A stretch of 51,743 nucleotides of DNA from Candidatus Gastranaerophilales bacterium. GTDB taxonomy: Bacteria; Cyanobacteriota; Vampirovibrionia; Gastranaerophilales; Gastranaerophilaceae. The stretch covers positions 1-51,743 of the forward strand of contig CALVEJ010000005.1 of NCBI GenBank assembly GCA_944326535.1, written 5' to 3'. The stretch's first letter is position 1, and each line of letters begins with the position of its first letter. The translations under genes and the position numbers were made by a program. Below are positions 34,870 through 43,106 of the stretch, piece by piece. Below the pieces are notes generated by a model. That model was not told the origin of the DNA. It worked only from the letters and a program-made list of their open reading frames with translations, and searched no databases.

Positions 34870-35219
34870 TATTTTATAAGACCGCTTTCTTTCAGAAAAC
34901 CTATTATCGCACAAGCACAGCTTTTTTGATATTTAACCGGTGCTTTTTGCAATAATTTGATTGCTTCTGCGAGTTTCTTGTCTTTATCATACCATCTTCT
35001 ATAATTTTCATGATTATCACCATGGAAAAACCATTCGATTGGTTTTGCATAGAATGCAGCAAATTTTGTAAGCTCTATTACATCAACTTTTCTTGTTCCT
35101 TTTTCAATAACCGAAATAGCTGATATCGGAAGTCCCATGAGCTTTGCAATTTCTTCTTGTTTTAATCCTGATTCAATCCTGGCTATTTTTAATTTTTTGC
35201 TTAATTCTAATCGGTTCAT
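34869..35219 (-). CDS. XRE-family helix-turn-helix regulator
   Basis: The 116-aa protein has an N-terminal HTH (residues 5-60: LKIARIESGLKQEEIAKLMG, then PISAISVIEKG) of the Cro/C1 class. The second half is helical, of unknown function, possibly dimerising. Transcription likely starts at its own promoter, 35240-35268, which carries a palindrome, pointing to autoregulation. It is translationally coupled to cobO. Confidence 0.9.
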   Translation of the reverse strand: MNRLELSKKLKIARIESGLKQEEIAKLMGLPISAISVIEKGTRKVDVIELTKFAAFYAKPIEWFFHGDNHENYRRWYDKDKKLAEAIKLLQKAPVKYQKSCACAIIGFLKESGLIK

Positions 35220-35239
35220 ATCAAATTGCCTGTTTTGTT

Positions 35240-35268
35240 ATTATAATTGCATTTTACATATATGTAAA
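35240..35268 (-). promoter_or_regulatory. XRE gene promoter with palindromic operator
   Basis: On the minus strand TTTACA (35263-35268), 17 bases, then TATAAT (35240-35245) is a strong promoter 20 bases before the XRE ATG. The perfect palindrome TTTACATATATGTAAA (35253-35268) covers the -35. That is the classic layout of an autoregulated repressor. Confidence 0.7.
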
Positions 35269-35321
35269 GCAGGTTTTTCTAGAGCCTTAAGTCCTGTAAT
35301 AATTTTTTGATTGTTTTGAGC

Positions 35322-35327
35322 TATAAT
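35322..35327 (+). promoter_or_regulatory. -10 of the 5-formyl-THF cyclo-ligase gene, leaderless type
   Basis: A perfect TATAAT ends six bases before the ATG at 35334, with no ribosome-binding site between. The mRNA is probably leaderless. Confidence 0.6.
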
Positions 35328-35333
35328 ATCTTT

Positions 35334-35903
35334 ATGATTACAAAGCAAAGTTTAAGAAATTCGGCTAAACATCTTAGAGATTCTTTTGACAGGGATTATA
35401 TTTCTTCCGTGTCATCTTTGATTGTTCAAAAAATTATGACTCTGGATGTTTATAAAAGTGCTGAAAACATCATGATTTATTATCCGATAAAATCCGAACT
35501 TTCGTTGTTAGAATTGTTGAAAGATACTTCAAAGACTTTTTATTTTCCCGTTGTTTGCGCAAATGATATACAGGTTGTTCAATATCAGCCTAAAAAGGGA
35601 TTTTCTAAAGGTAAATTTGGTATCTTGGAACCTGTTGGCGAAGAAATAAAAAATCTGTCAGTACTTGATTGTGTTTTTGTTCCGGCTCTGATGGCGGATA
35701 AAAGCGGATATCGTATAGGATATGGCTGCGGATATTATGACAGATTTCTTCGAAATCTTAATAAAAATGTTGTAAAAATTGTACCTGTTTTTTCAAAGTT
35801 TTTTACGGAAACCGTATATCCGGAAAAACATGATATTCCTATGGATATTGTTGTTTCGGAAGAAAAAATTCATGCCGTTACTCTTCTGAGTGCAGGTTGT
35901 TAG
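35334..35903 (+). CDS. 5-formyltetrahydrofolate cyclo-ligase
   Basis: It converts 5-formyl-THF to 5,10-methenyl-THF using ATP. The 189-aa protein shows ENIMIYYPIKSELSLLELL, LDCVFVPALMADKSGYRIGYG and GCGYYDRFL, the defining motif. A longer frame starts at TTG 35307, but the ATG at 35334, directly behind TATAAT, gives the usual N-terminus ITKQSLRNSAKHLRD. The end overlaps the convergent 35878-36315 gene by 26 bp. It is the second folate enzyme in the window. Confidence 0.93.
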   Translation: MITKQSLRNSAKHLRDSFDRDYISSVSSLIVQKIMTLDVYKSAENIMIYYPIKSELSLLELLKDTSKTFYFPVVCANDIQVVQYQPKKGFSKGKFGILEPVGEEIKNLSVLDCVFVPALMADKSGYRIGYGCGYYDRFLRNLNKNVVKIVPVFSKFFTETVYPEKHDIPMDIVVSEEKIHAVTLLSAGC

Positions 35904-36315
35904 GTCTTCCTATATCCATTACATCACAGATAAAGTATTTTATACCGTACAATAAAAGACCTCCTGTGAATAGTTTGGGACATTTTTTAGTTAGTAATGC
36001 ACCCGTTGCTAATATTGCAGGAATTACATCACTTGCCATTTGTGTGAATGCTCCTTTTATATATCCTGTGAATGCATTGATTTTGTCAGGCAGATTCCAG
36101 TCAGCATTTACCCTGAAATACCAGTCTTTTAGTTTATTCGTTATTTCATTCCTGTCGTCTGTTCTTCTTGACGGTACATAAAAATGTATCATTCTGTGAG
36201 CAGCTTTTTCTTTTACATGCTCTTCTGACATTTTTTTGCCGACTCCATGTGCATTGTAAAGAACGGCTGCTGCCGTAATTCCGCCTGCGATTTTAGAAAC
36301 TGCATTCCAATTCAT
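35878..36315 (-). CDS. Hypothetical protein with hydrophobic patches (145 aa)
   Basis: No family recognised. Two Ala/Gly-rich hydrophobic segments, residues about 6-22 (ISKIAGGITAAAVLY-like) and 95-125 (DVIPAILATGALLT... GGLLLYGIKYF), could be membrane-associated. The middle is charged. The ATG follows AGGG. It lies three bases downstream of the 36319-37083 orphan, so the two form an operon. Confidence 0.7.
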   Translation of the reverse strand: MNWNAVSKIAGGITAAAVLYNAHGVGKKMSEEHVKEKAAHRMIHFYVPSRRTDDRNEITNKLKDWYFRVNADWNLPDKINAFTGYIKGAFTQMASDVIPAILATGALLTKKCPKLFTGGLLLYGIKYFICDVMDIGRPNNLHSEE

Positions 36316-36318
36316 TTT

Positions 36319-37083
36319 CTAATTTCCCTGTTTAGTTGTTTCTTCCTTTTGTTTTGGAGGATTGTTATCTATTACTTTAACAGTCTTACCGGCTGTTTTT
36401 AATGCTGCATTTGCTGCATTAAGTGCATCCATTCCATAGCCGCTTTCAGACTGCTGTATTTGTGCGAGAAGCTGTTGTGTCAGAGCATCTCCCTGAGCCC
36501 AGCCGCCTTGTAAAATTCCGAGACCTACCATTTTGACCGGAGAGTACTGGCTCTGCAGTGTCAGGTTCAAAAGGCTTGTAAGTGCCGGATCATTTTTTCT
36601 TGATTCGTCTTCACGGAACCTTTTCATCAATTCTTTTGCACCCATAAGCTTTATGTCCGGGTTATCATTTCTAATGTAGTTTTCAAGTGTTCTTATATAA
36701 TCATCTGTTAAAAGAACTATGTCCTTTGTCTTTTGATTATTTGTCGTTTGTGTATTTTGCATTGATTGTGCACCGACTGCTACGCTTGGTTGTGTGTTAT
36801 ATTTAGGTATAGACTGTACAGCATTGTTCAAATAATAGCCTTTATCGTATGCTTGACCGGGAATACCTGATGTACCGCCTGCGTTATAAATATTTGCCCC
36901 ATTCGGATTAACAGAGGCACCTATTATATTTATTGTAACTCCGCTTGCTCCGCTTTGAGGTATATTTGAAGGCGTGTTGATATTAAACACCGCTCCGTTA
37001 GTGTTGCCAGGCACAGCAGGTGGTGTAACGTATTGTGTCTGTGTATTTGTATTTGTATAGCCTGTTACCGGATAATTCTGCAT
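36319..37083 (-). CDS. Orphan protein with Asn/Thr-rich N-terminus (254 aa)
   Basis: Residues 1-120 are disordered and rich in Asn, Thr, Gln and Pro (TNTNTQTQYVTPPAVPGNTN). Residues 125-235 are helical (LENYIRNDNPDIKLMGAKEL and LLNLTLQSQYSPVKMVGLGI), possibly HEAT-like. There is no signal peptide by eye. Function is unknown; it is divergent from the sigma-28-linked NFNPF pair and may share its regulation. TAAGGT precedes the ATG. Confidence 0.75.
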   Translation of the reverse strand: MQNYPVTGYTNTNTQTQYVTPPAVPGNTNGAVFNINTPSNIPQSGASGVTINIIGASVNPNGANIYNAGGTSGIPGQAYDKGYYLNNAVQSIPKYNTQPSVAVGAQSMQNTQTTNNQKTKDIVLLTDDYIRTLENYIRNDNPDIKLMGAKELMKRFREDESRKNDPALTSLLNLTLQSQYSPVKMVGLGILQGGWAQGDALTQQLLAQIQQSESGYGMDALNAANAALKTAGKTVKVIDNNPPKQKEETTKQGN

Positions 37084-37188
37084 ACTTTTACCTTACACTT
37101 CTTCCTAAATACATAAACGTATTTGACATAGTTTAAATGCTATTTTTTACTTAATTGTAAAGAAAAATTAACATTTCTTTTCACATCC

Positions 37189-37216
37189 TAAAGTTTAATA
37201 AAACAAATGCCGATAT
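37189..37216 (+). promoter_or_regulatory. Sigma-28 (FliA)-like promoter
   Basis: TAAAGTTT (37189-37196), a 12-base spacer, then GCCGATAT (37209-37216) is very close to the flagellar sigma-28 consensus TAAAGTTT-N11-GCCGATAA. It lies about 37 bases before the ATG at 37253. Confidence 0.75.
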
Positions 37217-37252
37217 CAGGACTACAGGGAAACAATCAAAAAGGATTATTAT

Positions 37253-37462
37253 ATGACTGGACCAATTAATTTTAATCCCTTTCAGGGTGTTGGCGGTGCT
37301 CAGAGTCTTGAGCATACTGATGACAGAAGAAAAACTTTAAGATTTCCGGATATAGATTTATCTCCTGTTGAGTTAAATATGAATCATGGAACAGATGAAG
37401 AAAGGCTCGTTAATTTGGACTCTTTTGACTTTTCGGATAAAAAGCTTCCAAATAAACAATAA
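37253..37462 (+). CDS. Small NFNPF-motif protein (69 aa)
   Basis: The sequence begins MTGPINFNPFQGVGG and is otherwise acidic and probably disordered. The same INFNPF/VNFNPF start occurs in the next gene, 23 bases downstream. The ATG follows AAAGGATT. Position behind a sigma-28-like promoter suggests it belongs to late flagellar or motility output, but the function is unknown. Confidence 0.8.
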   Translation: MTGPINFNPFQGVGGAQSLEHTDDRRKTLRFPDIDLSPVELNMNHGTDEERLVNLDSFDFSDKKLPNKQ

Positions 37463-37485
37463 ATTTAAGAATAAGGAGTGTTAGA

Positions 37486-40065
37486 ATGGTTGACGGCGTA
37501 AATTTTAATCCGTTTACAAACAAAGTTTTTACATCAGAAGAAATAGAAAAGCTTGATGTGAACAAAGATGGTTCAATTAGTAATGAAGAGCTGCAGGCAA
37601 ACTTGTCATGGCTTTCTTCGTCTGTTGATGAAGAAGGTGTTGTTGCTTTTTCAGAAGATAATCAGGGATTAAAAGAGAATGATCCTCTTATGAAAGCTGC
37701 TCAAACATCAGGTATGTCTAAGGCTTCTGCTAATTCAGATGAGTTAAAAAGGAATATTGCGATATTGGCTGATGAATATACAGAATCCTATATGACAAAT
37801 CATCCTGAGTTGTCATCAGCTGAACGTAAAGTCGTTCAATCTGCTATTTCGACAAATACTAATGCATTTTTGAATGAATATATCTCGGAAAATCAAAATG
37901 GTCCATATGATATGTTTGTTGTTGCTGCTGAGTTTAAATCATATATGGATGCAAATTTATCTAATGTGTCATTGACTACGGATAATGAAAATTCTGCAGC
38001 AGATACACCTGATGATTATATAAACAATGTAGATGCTAATTATGAAAAAATGCAGAAAGTAAGTTCTGAAGCTGATGAAAATGATTATATTACCAACAAT
38101 GAATGGTCTCAGATAAAAGATACTGCTATTTCATATCTTATTGGTACAATGCTTTCAGGCGAGCCTGATACAGATATGTTTTCTGGCATAAGAGACAATT
38201 ATGACAAAAGCAGCTATTATCAGATAGCTAAGGGATCTATTGCAAAATTACAAAATGAAACTGATCCTGCCAAAATTCAGGAACTTTTAGCAACTGCTAA
38301 AGAAAATATTGAAAAATTCCTTGAGTCTGCCGGAAAGGACAATGTTGTTGATGCGATAAATGATGTTGAAAACCAGAAAGAAGAAGACAGAATTTCTCAA
38401 AATTTACAAGGAACTATAGATAAATGGCTTGAAGCAAATATAAAGCCCGATATGACTGATGAAGAAAAACAGCAGATGAAAGATTTTGCAAATGCTATGG
38501 TTTCAAAATATATTGAGACTATGTCTGAGCAAAATGCTTTGGATGGCATGAGCGAAAACAGAATGTCTGTTATGTTCAATACATTTTTGAATACACAGTT
38601 AAAAGAACTGGAACGAGCACAAGACTCTATTGAAGTTGAAGACAATGATATTCAAAAAGCTTACAAAGAACTTGTGAATGTCTCTGATTCTGCAAGTTCG
38701 AGCGGATATGTATCTGAATCTGAAAAAGAGACTATAGTTAAAGCTGCTTCAGAACTTATTATGAACCAGATGTTTATGGGACTGGATGATATAATTCTTC
38801 TGGAATCTCTCGATGAAAACTATAAAAATAATTCTGATTATCAGGTTTTAAAAGGCATAATAGAAAAGATGAAATCTTCCGTTGATGCTGATGAAATTGA
38901 ATCTTTACAGCAACAGGCAGAAGAAAAACTTAACACCTTGTTAAATACATATAGCGGTGATGAGCTTTCTGCTGCAGTAGATGGAACAAAACCAATTCAG
39001 GTCTCTGATGAAACAAAGAATAATGCGATTTACAACAGTTCAATCTCTGCCGATTATTATGCCAATGTGACCAGAACAAGCGATAAAGTAAAACAAAAAA
39101 ATGGCAAGGATCTGGATGCATTGACAGCAATACAAGAAATGGCAAAAGCAGATTTGCAGGCGTATGCAGAATCTATGAAGGAACAACTAAAAGCTGAGCT
39201 TGGTGACAGATATGATGAGGCGGAAGTTCAAAAATACATTGACGATGCTATAAATGATACAATTTCAATGTTTCTTGAGAACAAATCGACAATGAAAAAT
39301 TCAAAACGCAACAATTATGATGTTGCATCAGATCAATATGCGTTTGTTTTCTGTAAAAATAACAGATTAACTAAAAAAGGCAGATATTCGTATAATGTTC
39401 AAGCCTTGATAAATGCATTTACTTCAAAATTTAATGAAGTATCAAATACAAAGCAGACAGCGAAGCTTGATACATTTATGGCTAATTACGACAGAGAAAA
39501 CGTAATCGCTGACAGCCTTGGAAATGATTACTATTATAATAAGACAGAATCATTCTCTATAACTAAAAAGGATAGACCTTTTACTCGTAATGAGTTTAAG
39601 GAAAATGAAATTGAAGAATTAAGATCTCAGGCTATTGAACAGGCAAAACAGAAATTGCTTTCTGTCGGAGAATCTTTAAAAGACTCCTTGCGTGCTGAGG
39701 GTGCTGAATTTGATGAGTCTGAAATAGATGAATTGATAAATCAGTCAATTCAAAATATTATTAGCAATCCGGACAGCTTTTTAACGGAATCCCTTCCTAA
39801 ACAAAGAGGCGCTGCTGCATTGTTTGGAGGAATAGCTGCCGGAGTTGCCGCAGGAATTACAGGTGGCGCAGCTATTCCTGGAATAGTCGGTCTGGCAATG
39901 GGTCTATATGGTACACCGGTATTAGGAGCTGCTACCGGTGCAGGATTAGGCTTTGGTCTTAATTCTACATATTCGGTATCCTTTGATACAAAGGCATTAA
40001 CAGACAGATTCTTTGACGAATTTGATCAGTTGTATGATCAAACCAAAAAGGAACAAAACAAATAG
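37486..40065 (+). CDS. Modular EF-hand/glycine-zipper NFNPF protein (859 aa)
   Basis: It begins MVDGVNFNPFTNK, and a perfect EF-hand loop follows at residues 24-35 (DVNKDGSISNEE). Long helical domains are duplicated: about 186-285 resembles 392-490, about 88-160 resembles 312-378, and about 560-600 resembles 716-764. Residues 774-826 form a glycine-zipper hydrophobic stretch (GGIAAGVAAGITGGAA), a possible membrane hairpin, and a coiled tail closes the protein. There is no signal peptide. AAGGAG precedes the ATG. It shares a sigma-28-like promoter with the 69-aa gene. No family recognised; calcium-binding is an inference from the EF-hand. Confidence 0.8.
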   Translation: MVDGVNFNPFTNKVFTSEEIEKLDVNKDGSISNEELQANLSWLSSSVDEEGVVAFSEDNQGLKENDPLMKAAQTSGMSKASANSDELKRNIAILADEYTESYMTNHPELSSAERKVVQSAISTNTNAFLNEYISENQNGPYDMFVVAAEFKSYMDANLSNVSLTTDNENSAADTPDDYINNVDANYEKMQKVSSEADENDYITNNEWSQIKDTAISYLIGTMLSGEPDTDMFSGIRDNYDKSSYYQIAKGSIAKLQNETDPAKIQELLATAKENIEKFLESAGKDNVVDAINDVENQKEEDRISQNLQGTIDKWLEANIKPDMTDEEKQQMKDFANAMVSKYIETMSEQNALDGMSENRMSVMFNTFLNTQLKELERAQDSIEVEDNDIQKAYKELVNVSDSASSSGYVSESEKETIVKAASELIMNQMFMGLDDIILLESLDENYKNNSDYQVLKGIIEKMKSSVDADEIESLQQQAEEKLNTLLNTYSGDELSAAVDGTKPIQVSDETKNNAIYNSSISADYYANVTRTSDKVKQKNGKDLDALTAIQEMAKADLQAYAESMKEQLKAELGDRYDEAEVQKYIDDAINDTISMFLENKSTMKNSKRNNYDVASDQYAFVFCKNNRLTKKGRYSYNVQALINAFTSKFNEVSNTKQTAKLDTFMANYDRENVIADSLGNDYYYNKTESFSITKKDRPFTRNEFKENEIEELRSQAIEQAKQKLLSVGESLKDSLRAEGAEFDESEIDELINQSIQNIISNPDSFLTESLPKQRGAAALFGGIAAGVAAGITGGAAIPGIVGLAMGLYGTPVLGAATGAGLGFGLNSTYSVSFDTKALTDRFFDEFDQLYDQTKKEQNK

Positions 40066-40092
40066 AAAATTAAAATACAACTAAAACCTAAC

Positions 40093-40125
40093 ATGCCTGC
40101 TCTTATTTAGAGCAGGCATATCTTT
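40093..40125 (+). terminator. Terminator after the 859-aa gene
   Basis: ATGCCTGCTCT and AGAGCAGGCAT form an 11-pair stem around a five-base loop, followed by a T-rich tract. It begins 28 bases after the stop. Confidence 0.8.
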
Positions 40126-40128
40126 TAT

Positions 40129-40157
40129 TTGTAAAATACAAGTCGTTTATCTATAAT
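40129..40157 (+). promoter_or_regulatory. Promoter of the second Cys-cluster gene, leaderless type
   Basis: TTGTAA (40129-40134), 17 bases, then TATAAT (40152-40157) ends six bases before the ATG at 40164. No ribosome site lies between, so the mRNA should be leaderless. Confidence 0.7.
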
Positions 40158-40163
40158 AAACTT

Positions 40164-40760
40164 ATGGATATAGATTTTTCAAATGAGCATCATATCTACA
40201 ATCAGGAGTTTCCGCAGCATTTATGCAATATGTGCGGAAAATGCTGCAAGGCTATTACTACGCCTTACACACATGAACAACTCATTGAACTTGCAAAAGA
40301 GGGACAGGAAGAAGCAAAGGTCTTTACTGATATTTTTAAAAGGTATAAATCTGTTGCCGATGCCAAAAAGGCTGTTCCGGATCATGTAGAAAATATTTTG
40401 AAACAGCTTAAAAAGAATAATCCAAAGTTAGATGAATCTACAGTAACTTTTTATTACTGTCCTTATTTGACCAAAGAAAATTTATGTTCTATTCACAGTA
40501 CCCGTCCTGACTGCTGCAGAAGAGCTCCTCGTAACGGGTGGTCTCTGTTTCCTCCCGGATGTGGATTCAAAGGTTGGCAGTTCCAGCAAAAAGAACGTGT
40601 AAAAGCTACTGTTCGAAAATTGAAAGAATATATTATCGAACTGGAACTGTTAAATCCTGATACAAAGCTTCCTGGAAGGGATAAGACTGCTAAAGAGATG
40701 ATAGAATTTATAAATGAAAAAATTAAACCCTGGGAAAAATATGGCGCATCTATGTGGTAA
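40164..40760 (+). CDS. YkgJ-type cysteine-cluster protein
   Basis: The 198-aa protein has CNMCGKCCKAI near residue 18. A middle region is followed by YYCPYLTKENLCSIHSTRPD and CCRRAP, and PPGCGF gives a last cysteine. This is the YkgJ zinc/iron-chelating pattern, as in the gene at 6377. The C-terminal helical part is longer here. It is the only gene on its transcript and is convergent with the large TPR gene, ending 11 bases from it. Confidence 0.88.
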   Translation: MDIDFSNEHHIYNQEFPQHLCNMCGKCCKAITTPYTHEQLIELAKEGQEEAKVFTDIFKRYKSVADAKKAVPDHVENILKQLKKNNPKLDESTVTFYYCPYLTKENLCSIHSTRPDCCRRAPRNGWSLFPPGCGFKGWQFQQKERVKATVRKLKEYIIELELLNPDTKLPGRDKTAKEMIEFINEKIKPWEKYGASMW

Positions 40761-40771
40761 GTTGGCGTTCT

Positions 40772-42625
40772 TTACTGTTTATTTTTGTTAAAAAATCCAA
40801 TTATTTTTTCACTTAAAGGTATGTCTGTTTCTGCTTTAAGTTCATCGTATTTTTGTTTTAATACTTCTGCAACATTTGAAGAATCTACCGAATCTATTTT
40901 GGCTTTTAACAATTCAAGAGCCTGTTTTGTTTTGTTATTTCTTTTTAAGAAATCAACATATTCATATATTATGAGATTGTTGTACGGATCCTGCCTCAAA
41001 GCATAGGAGTAATAGTTGGAAGCATTTGTTGTATCATTTGCTCTGTCTGCAGATTTTGCTGCATTATACAAATAGTCTACATTCAGTTCATCCAGCATAG
41101 ATGCTTCTTTGTAATACAGAAAAGCATCTTCATATTCTTGTGCATCATAGTATAGTTTTGCCAGAAATGCATAATATGAATGATCTGCCGGTCGTAGAGA
41201 AACTGCAATTTTTGCACATTCTATTGAACGGTGTTTTAGTCCCTGTGCCGCAAAAATCATTGATTTATATTTGTATGCTTCGGCACAGCTGTTATCCAAT
41301 TTTATGATATTTTCAACTATTTTTGCTGCAGTTGCGTATTTTTTCTGTCTTAAGTTTATTTTTGCTGTTAAAAGATGCGCGTATATAAATCTTTTGTTTA
41401 AATAAAGAACTTTTGTCGCTATATCCTGAGCCGTATCGTATTGCTCAAGTTCACAATAGCAATCAGCAAGTTCGCTCAGGTATTCAAGCGATTCAGGCTT
41501 TATGAACAATGCCTGCTGCAGCGCTTCAATCGCTTCATTGTACATAGGAATTTGTTTGTATACTTTTGCAAGAGCATAGTACAAAAAGTCATTTTTTTGT
41601 GATGTTTCAAGAAGCTTTTGCAAATCATTTTTTGCTGTAACAATATCTCCCTTTTGTGCCGTTATAAGTGATCTAAGAATAATTGCATCTTCATGGTTGG
41701 CATCAATTTTTAGGATATTTTCAATGGTTTCCATTGCTTTTGAAAAATCATCTCTTTCATAATATAAGTATGCCAGTGCATAATTATATACAACATTTTG
41801 CGGTTCCAGAAATACAGCGGTTTTAAAAGAATTTTCAGCCTCCAAAAGCCAGCCGTTAAGTGAATATGCTGTTCCCAGATTGTAATGATAAAATGCAATG
41901 TTTGGTCCAATTTTTATTGCAAACTGAAAATAATTAATTGCATCAGCAATTTTGTGCTGATCAAGTTTTATCATTCCGAGATAGTTGTATGTTCTGTCGC
42001 ATTGTATTTCATCAAGTATACTCAAGAACAATTTTTCCGCATCGCTTTCCTGATGTTTTTGATAGTAAATTACACCAAGATAAAATCTGGCATCTGTATT
42101 TTCCGGATACAGCTTTATTATTTCTTGAAATATTCCGATTGCTTTGAAAACCTGATTGAGTTTGAGTCTTGCATATCCTTCAATTAGAAGGAGTTTTTCA
42201 TTTTTTCTTTCTTCATAATTAAATTTTGATGCTTCAATTTCAGAAAGAATTGTATTGTATTGGTTGCATTCAGTCAAAATTTCAAGGTAAGTAATAAAGT
42301 TTTGTACGGTAGGTGATAATTTATACAACTTTTCCGCATAAGAAAGTGCCTTTGCATACTTCTTATTCAGCTTATTTATGCTGACAACGGTTTTGAGTGT
42401 TTCAACGTGCTCGGGATCGATTTCAAGAGTCTTTTCAGCGTATTCAAGTGCACGTTCAAAGTTATTCATCAAAAAGTATAAATGAGATATCTGGGAAAGA
42501 ATTTCTACATTGTCACTTTCAATGCACAAAGCTTTGTACAAAGCTTCTATAGCCTGTTTGTAATGCTTTTCCTCCTGAAATTGAAAAGCCTGTTTTAAAA
42601 ATTTTGTGCTTAATTCATCACTCAT
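40772..42625 (-). CDS. Large TPR-repeat protein (617 aa)
   Basis: About 14 or more TPR units run from residue 5 to 595 (for example YLMNNFERALEYAEKTLEID-like and YHYNLGTAYSLNGWLLEAEN). There is no signal peptide or membrane segment. The C-terminus (PLSEKIIGFFNKNKQ) resembles that of the 471-aa TPR protein at 349. Its promoter is TTTACC, 17 bases, TATAAT, seven bases before the ATG, so the mRNA is probably leaderless. Likely scaffold; partner unknown. Confidence 0.88.
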   Translation of the reverse strand: MSDELSTKFLKQAFQFQEEKHYKQAIEALYKALCIESDNVEILSQISHLYFLMNNFERALEYAEKTLEIDPEHVETLKTVVSINKLNKKYAKALSYAEKLYKLSPTVQNFITYLEILTECNQYNTILSEIEASKFNYEERKNEKLLLIEGYARLKLNQVFKAIGIFQEIIKLYPENTDARFYLGVIYYQKHQESDAEKLFLSILDEIQCDRTYNYLGMIKLDQHKIADAINYFQFAIKIGPNIAFYHYNLGTAYSLNGWLLEAENSFKTAVFLEPQNVVYNYALAYLYYERDDFSKAMETIENILKIDANHEDAIILRSLITAQKGDIVTAKNDLQKLLETSQKNDFLYYALAKVYKQIPMYNEAIEALQQALFIKPESLEYLSELADCYCELEQYDTAQDIATKVLYLNKRFIYAHLLTAKINLRQKKYATAAKIVENIIKLDNSCAEAYKYKSMIFAAQGLKHRSIECAKIAVSLRPADHSYYAFLAKLYYDAQEYEDAFLYYKEASMLDELNVDYLYNAAKSADRANDTTNASNYYSYALRQDPYNNLIIYEYVDFLKRNNKTKQALELLKAKIDSVDSSNVAEVLKQKYDELKAETDIPLSEKIIGFFNKNKQ

Positions 42626-42632
42626 AATTAGT

Positions 42633-42661
42633 ATTATATTGTTATTTTGGGTTCAGGTAAA
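42633..42661 (-). promoter_or_regulatory. Promoter of the 617-aa TPR gene, leaderless type
   Basis: On the minus strand TTTACC (42656-42661), 17 bases, then TATAAT (42633-42638) ends seven bases before the ATG at 42625. No Shine-Dalgarno is present. Confidence 0.65.
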
Positions 42662-42704
42662 GAGTTTTTTCCAAATATCCTGCGTTATGAGTAAATTAAA
42701 AAAC

Positions 42705-43097
42705 TTATGTTTCTGATATTGATATGTTCGTTACACCTGCATCTCTTGCTTTGTCCATCAATTTGACTACCGCACCGTGTGATGCATCAGGCTGTGCTAT
42801 AATAAGCAGACCCTCAGGCAGAGTTTTTATTTTCTCACGAATTGTGTTTTCAAGATCTGTATCGGATATCTCCTGCTGATCAATATAATATTTGTCATCG
42901 TCGCTTACCGTAACAGAAATAAGCTTGTTTTCATTTTTTATATCCTGTACTTCTACATTGTTTGGTACGGCGAGATTTAATCCCTGTTGATCCAATAATG
43001 GTGCAATGACCATCATTATAATTAGCAGTACAAGAAAAATATCCGTAAGCGGTGTAATATTTATTTCATTAAAAGTATTTCGTTCTCTGCTTGACAT
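42705..43097 (-). CDS. ExbD/TolR-family protein (second copy)
   Basis: The 130-aa protein has an N-terminal cytoplasmic stub, one membrane helix with the channel Asp (EINITPLTDIFLVLLIIMMV), and a periplasmic domain ending in KARDAGVTNISIS. It forms the proton channel with ExbB. A 68-bp DNA block over the helix is nearly identical to that of the 43107 gene. AAGGAA precedes the ATG. It is last in the operon. Confidence 0.93.
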   Translation of the reverse strand: MSSRERNTFNEINITPLTDIFLVLLIIMMVIAPLLDQQGLNLAVPNNVEVQDIKNENKLISVTVSDDDKYYIDQQEISDTDLENTIREKIKTLPEGLLIIAQPDASHGAVVKLMDKARDAGVTNISISET

Positions 43098-43106
43098 ATT
43101 TGTTCC

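Noticed and set aside
37253..40065. Prophage-encoded proteins
   Set aside because: There is no integrase, capsid or terminase gene nearby, and codon and base use match the neighbours.
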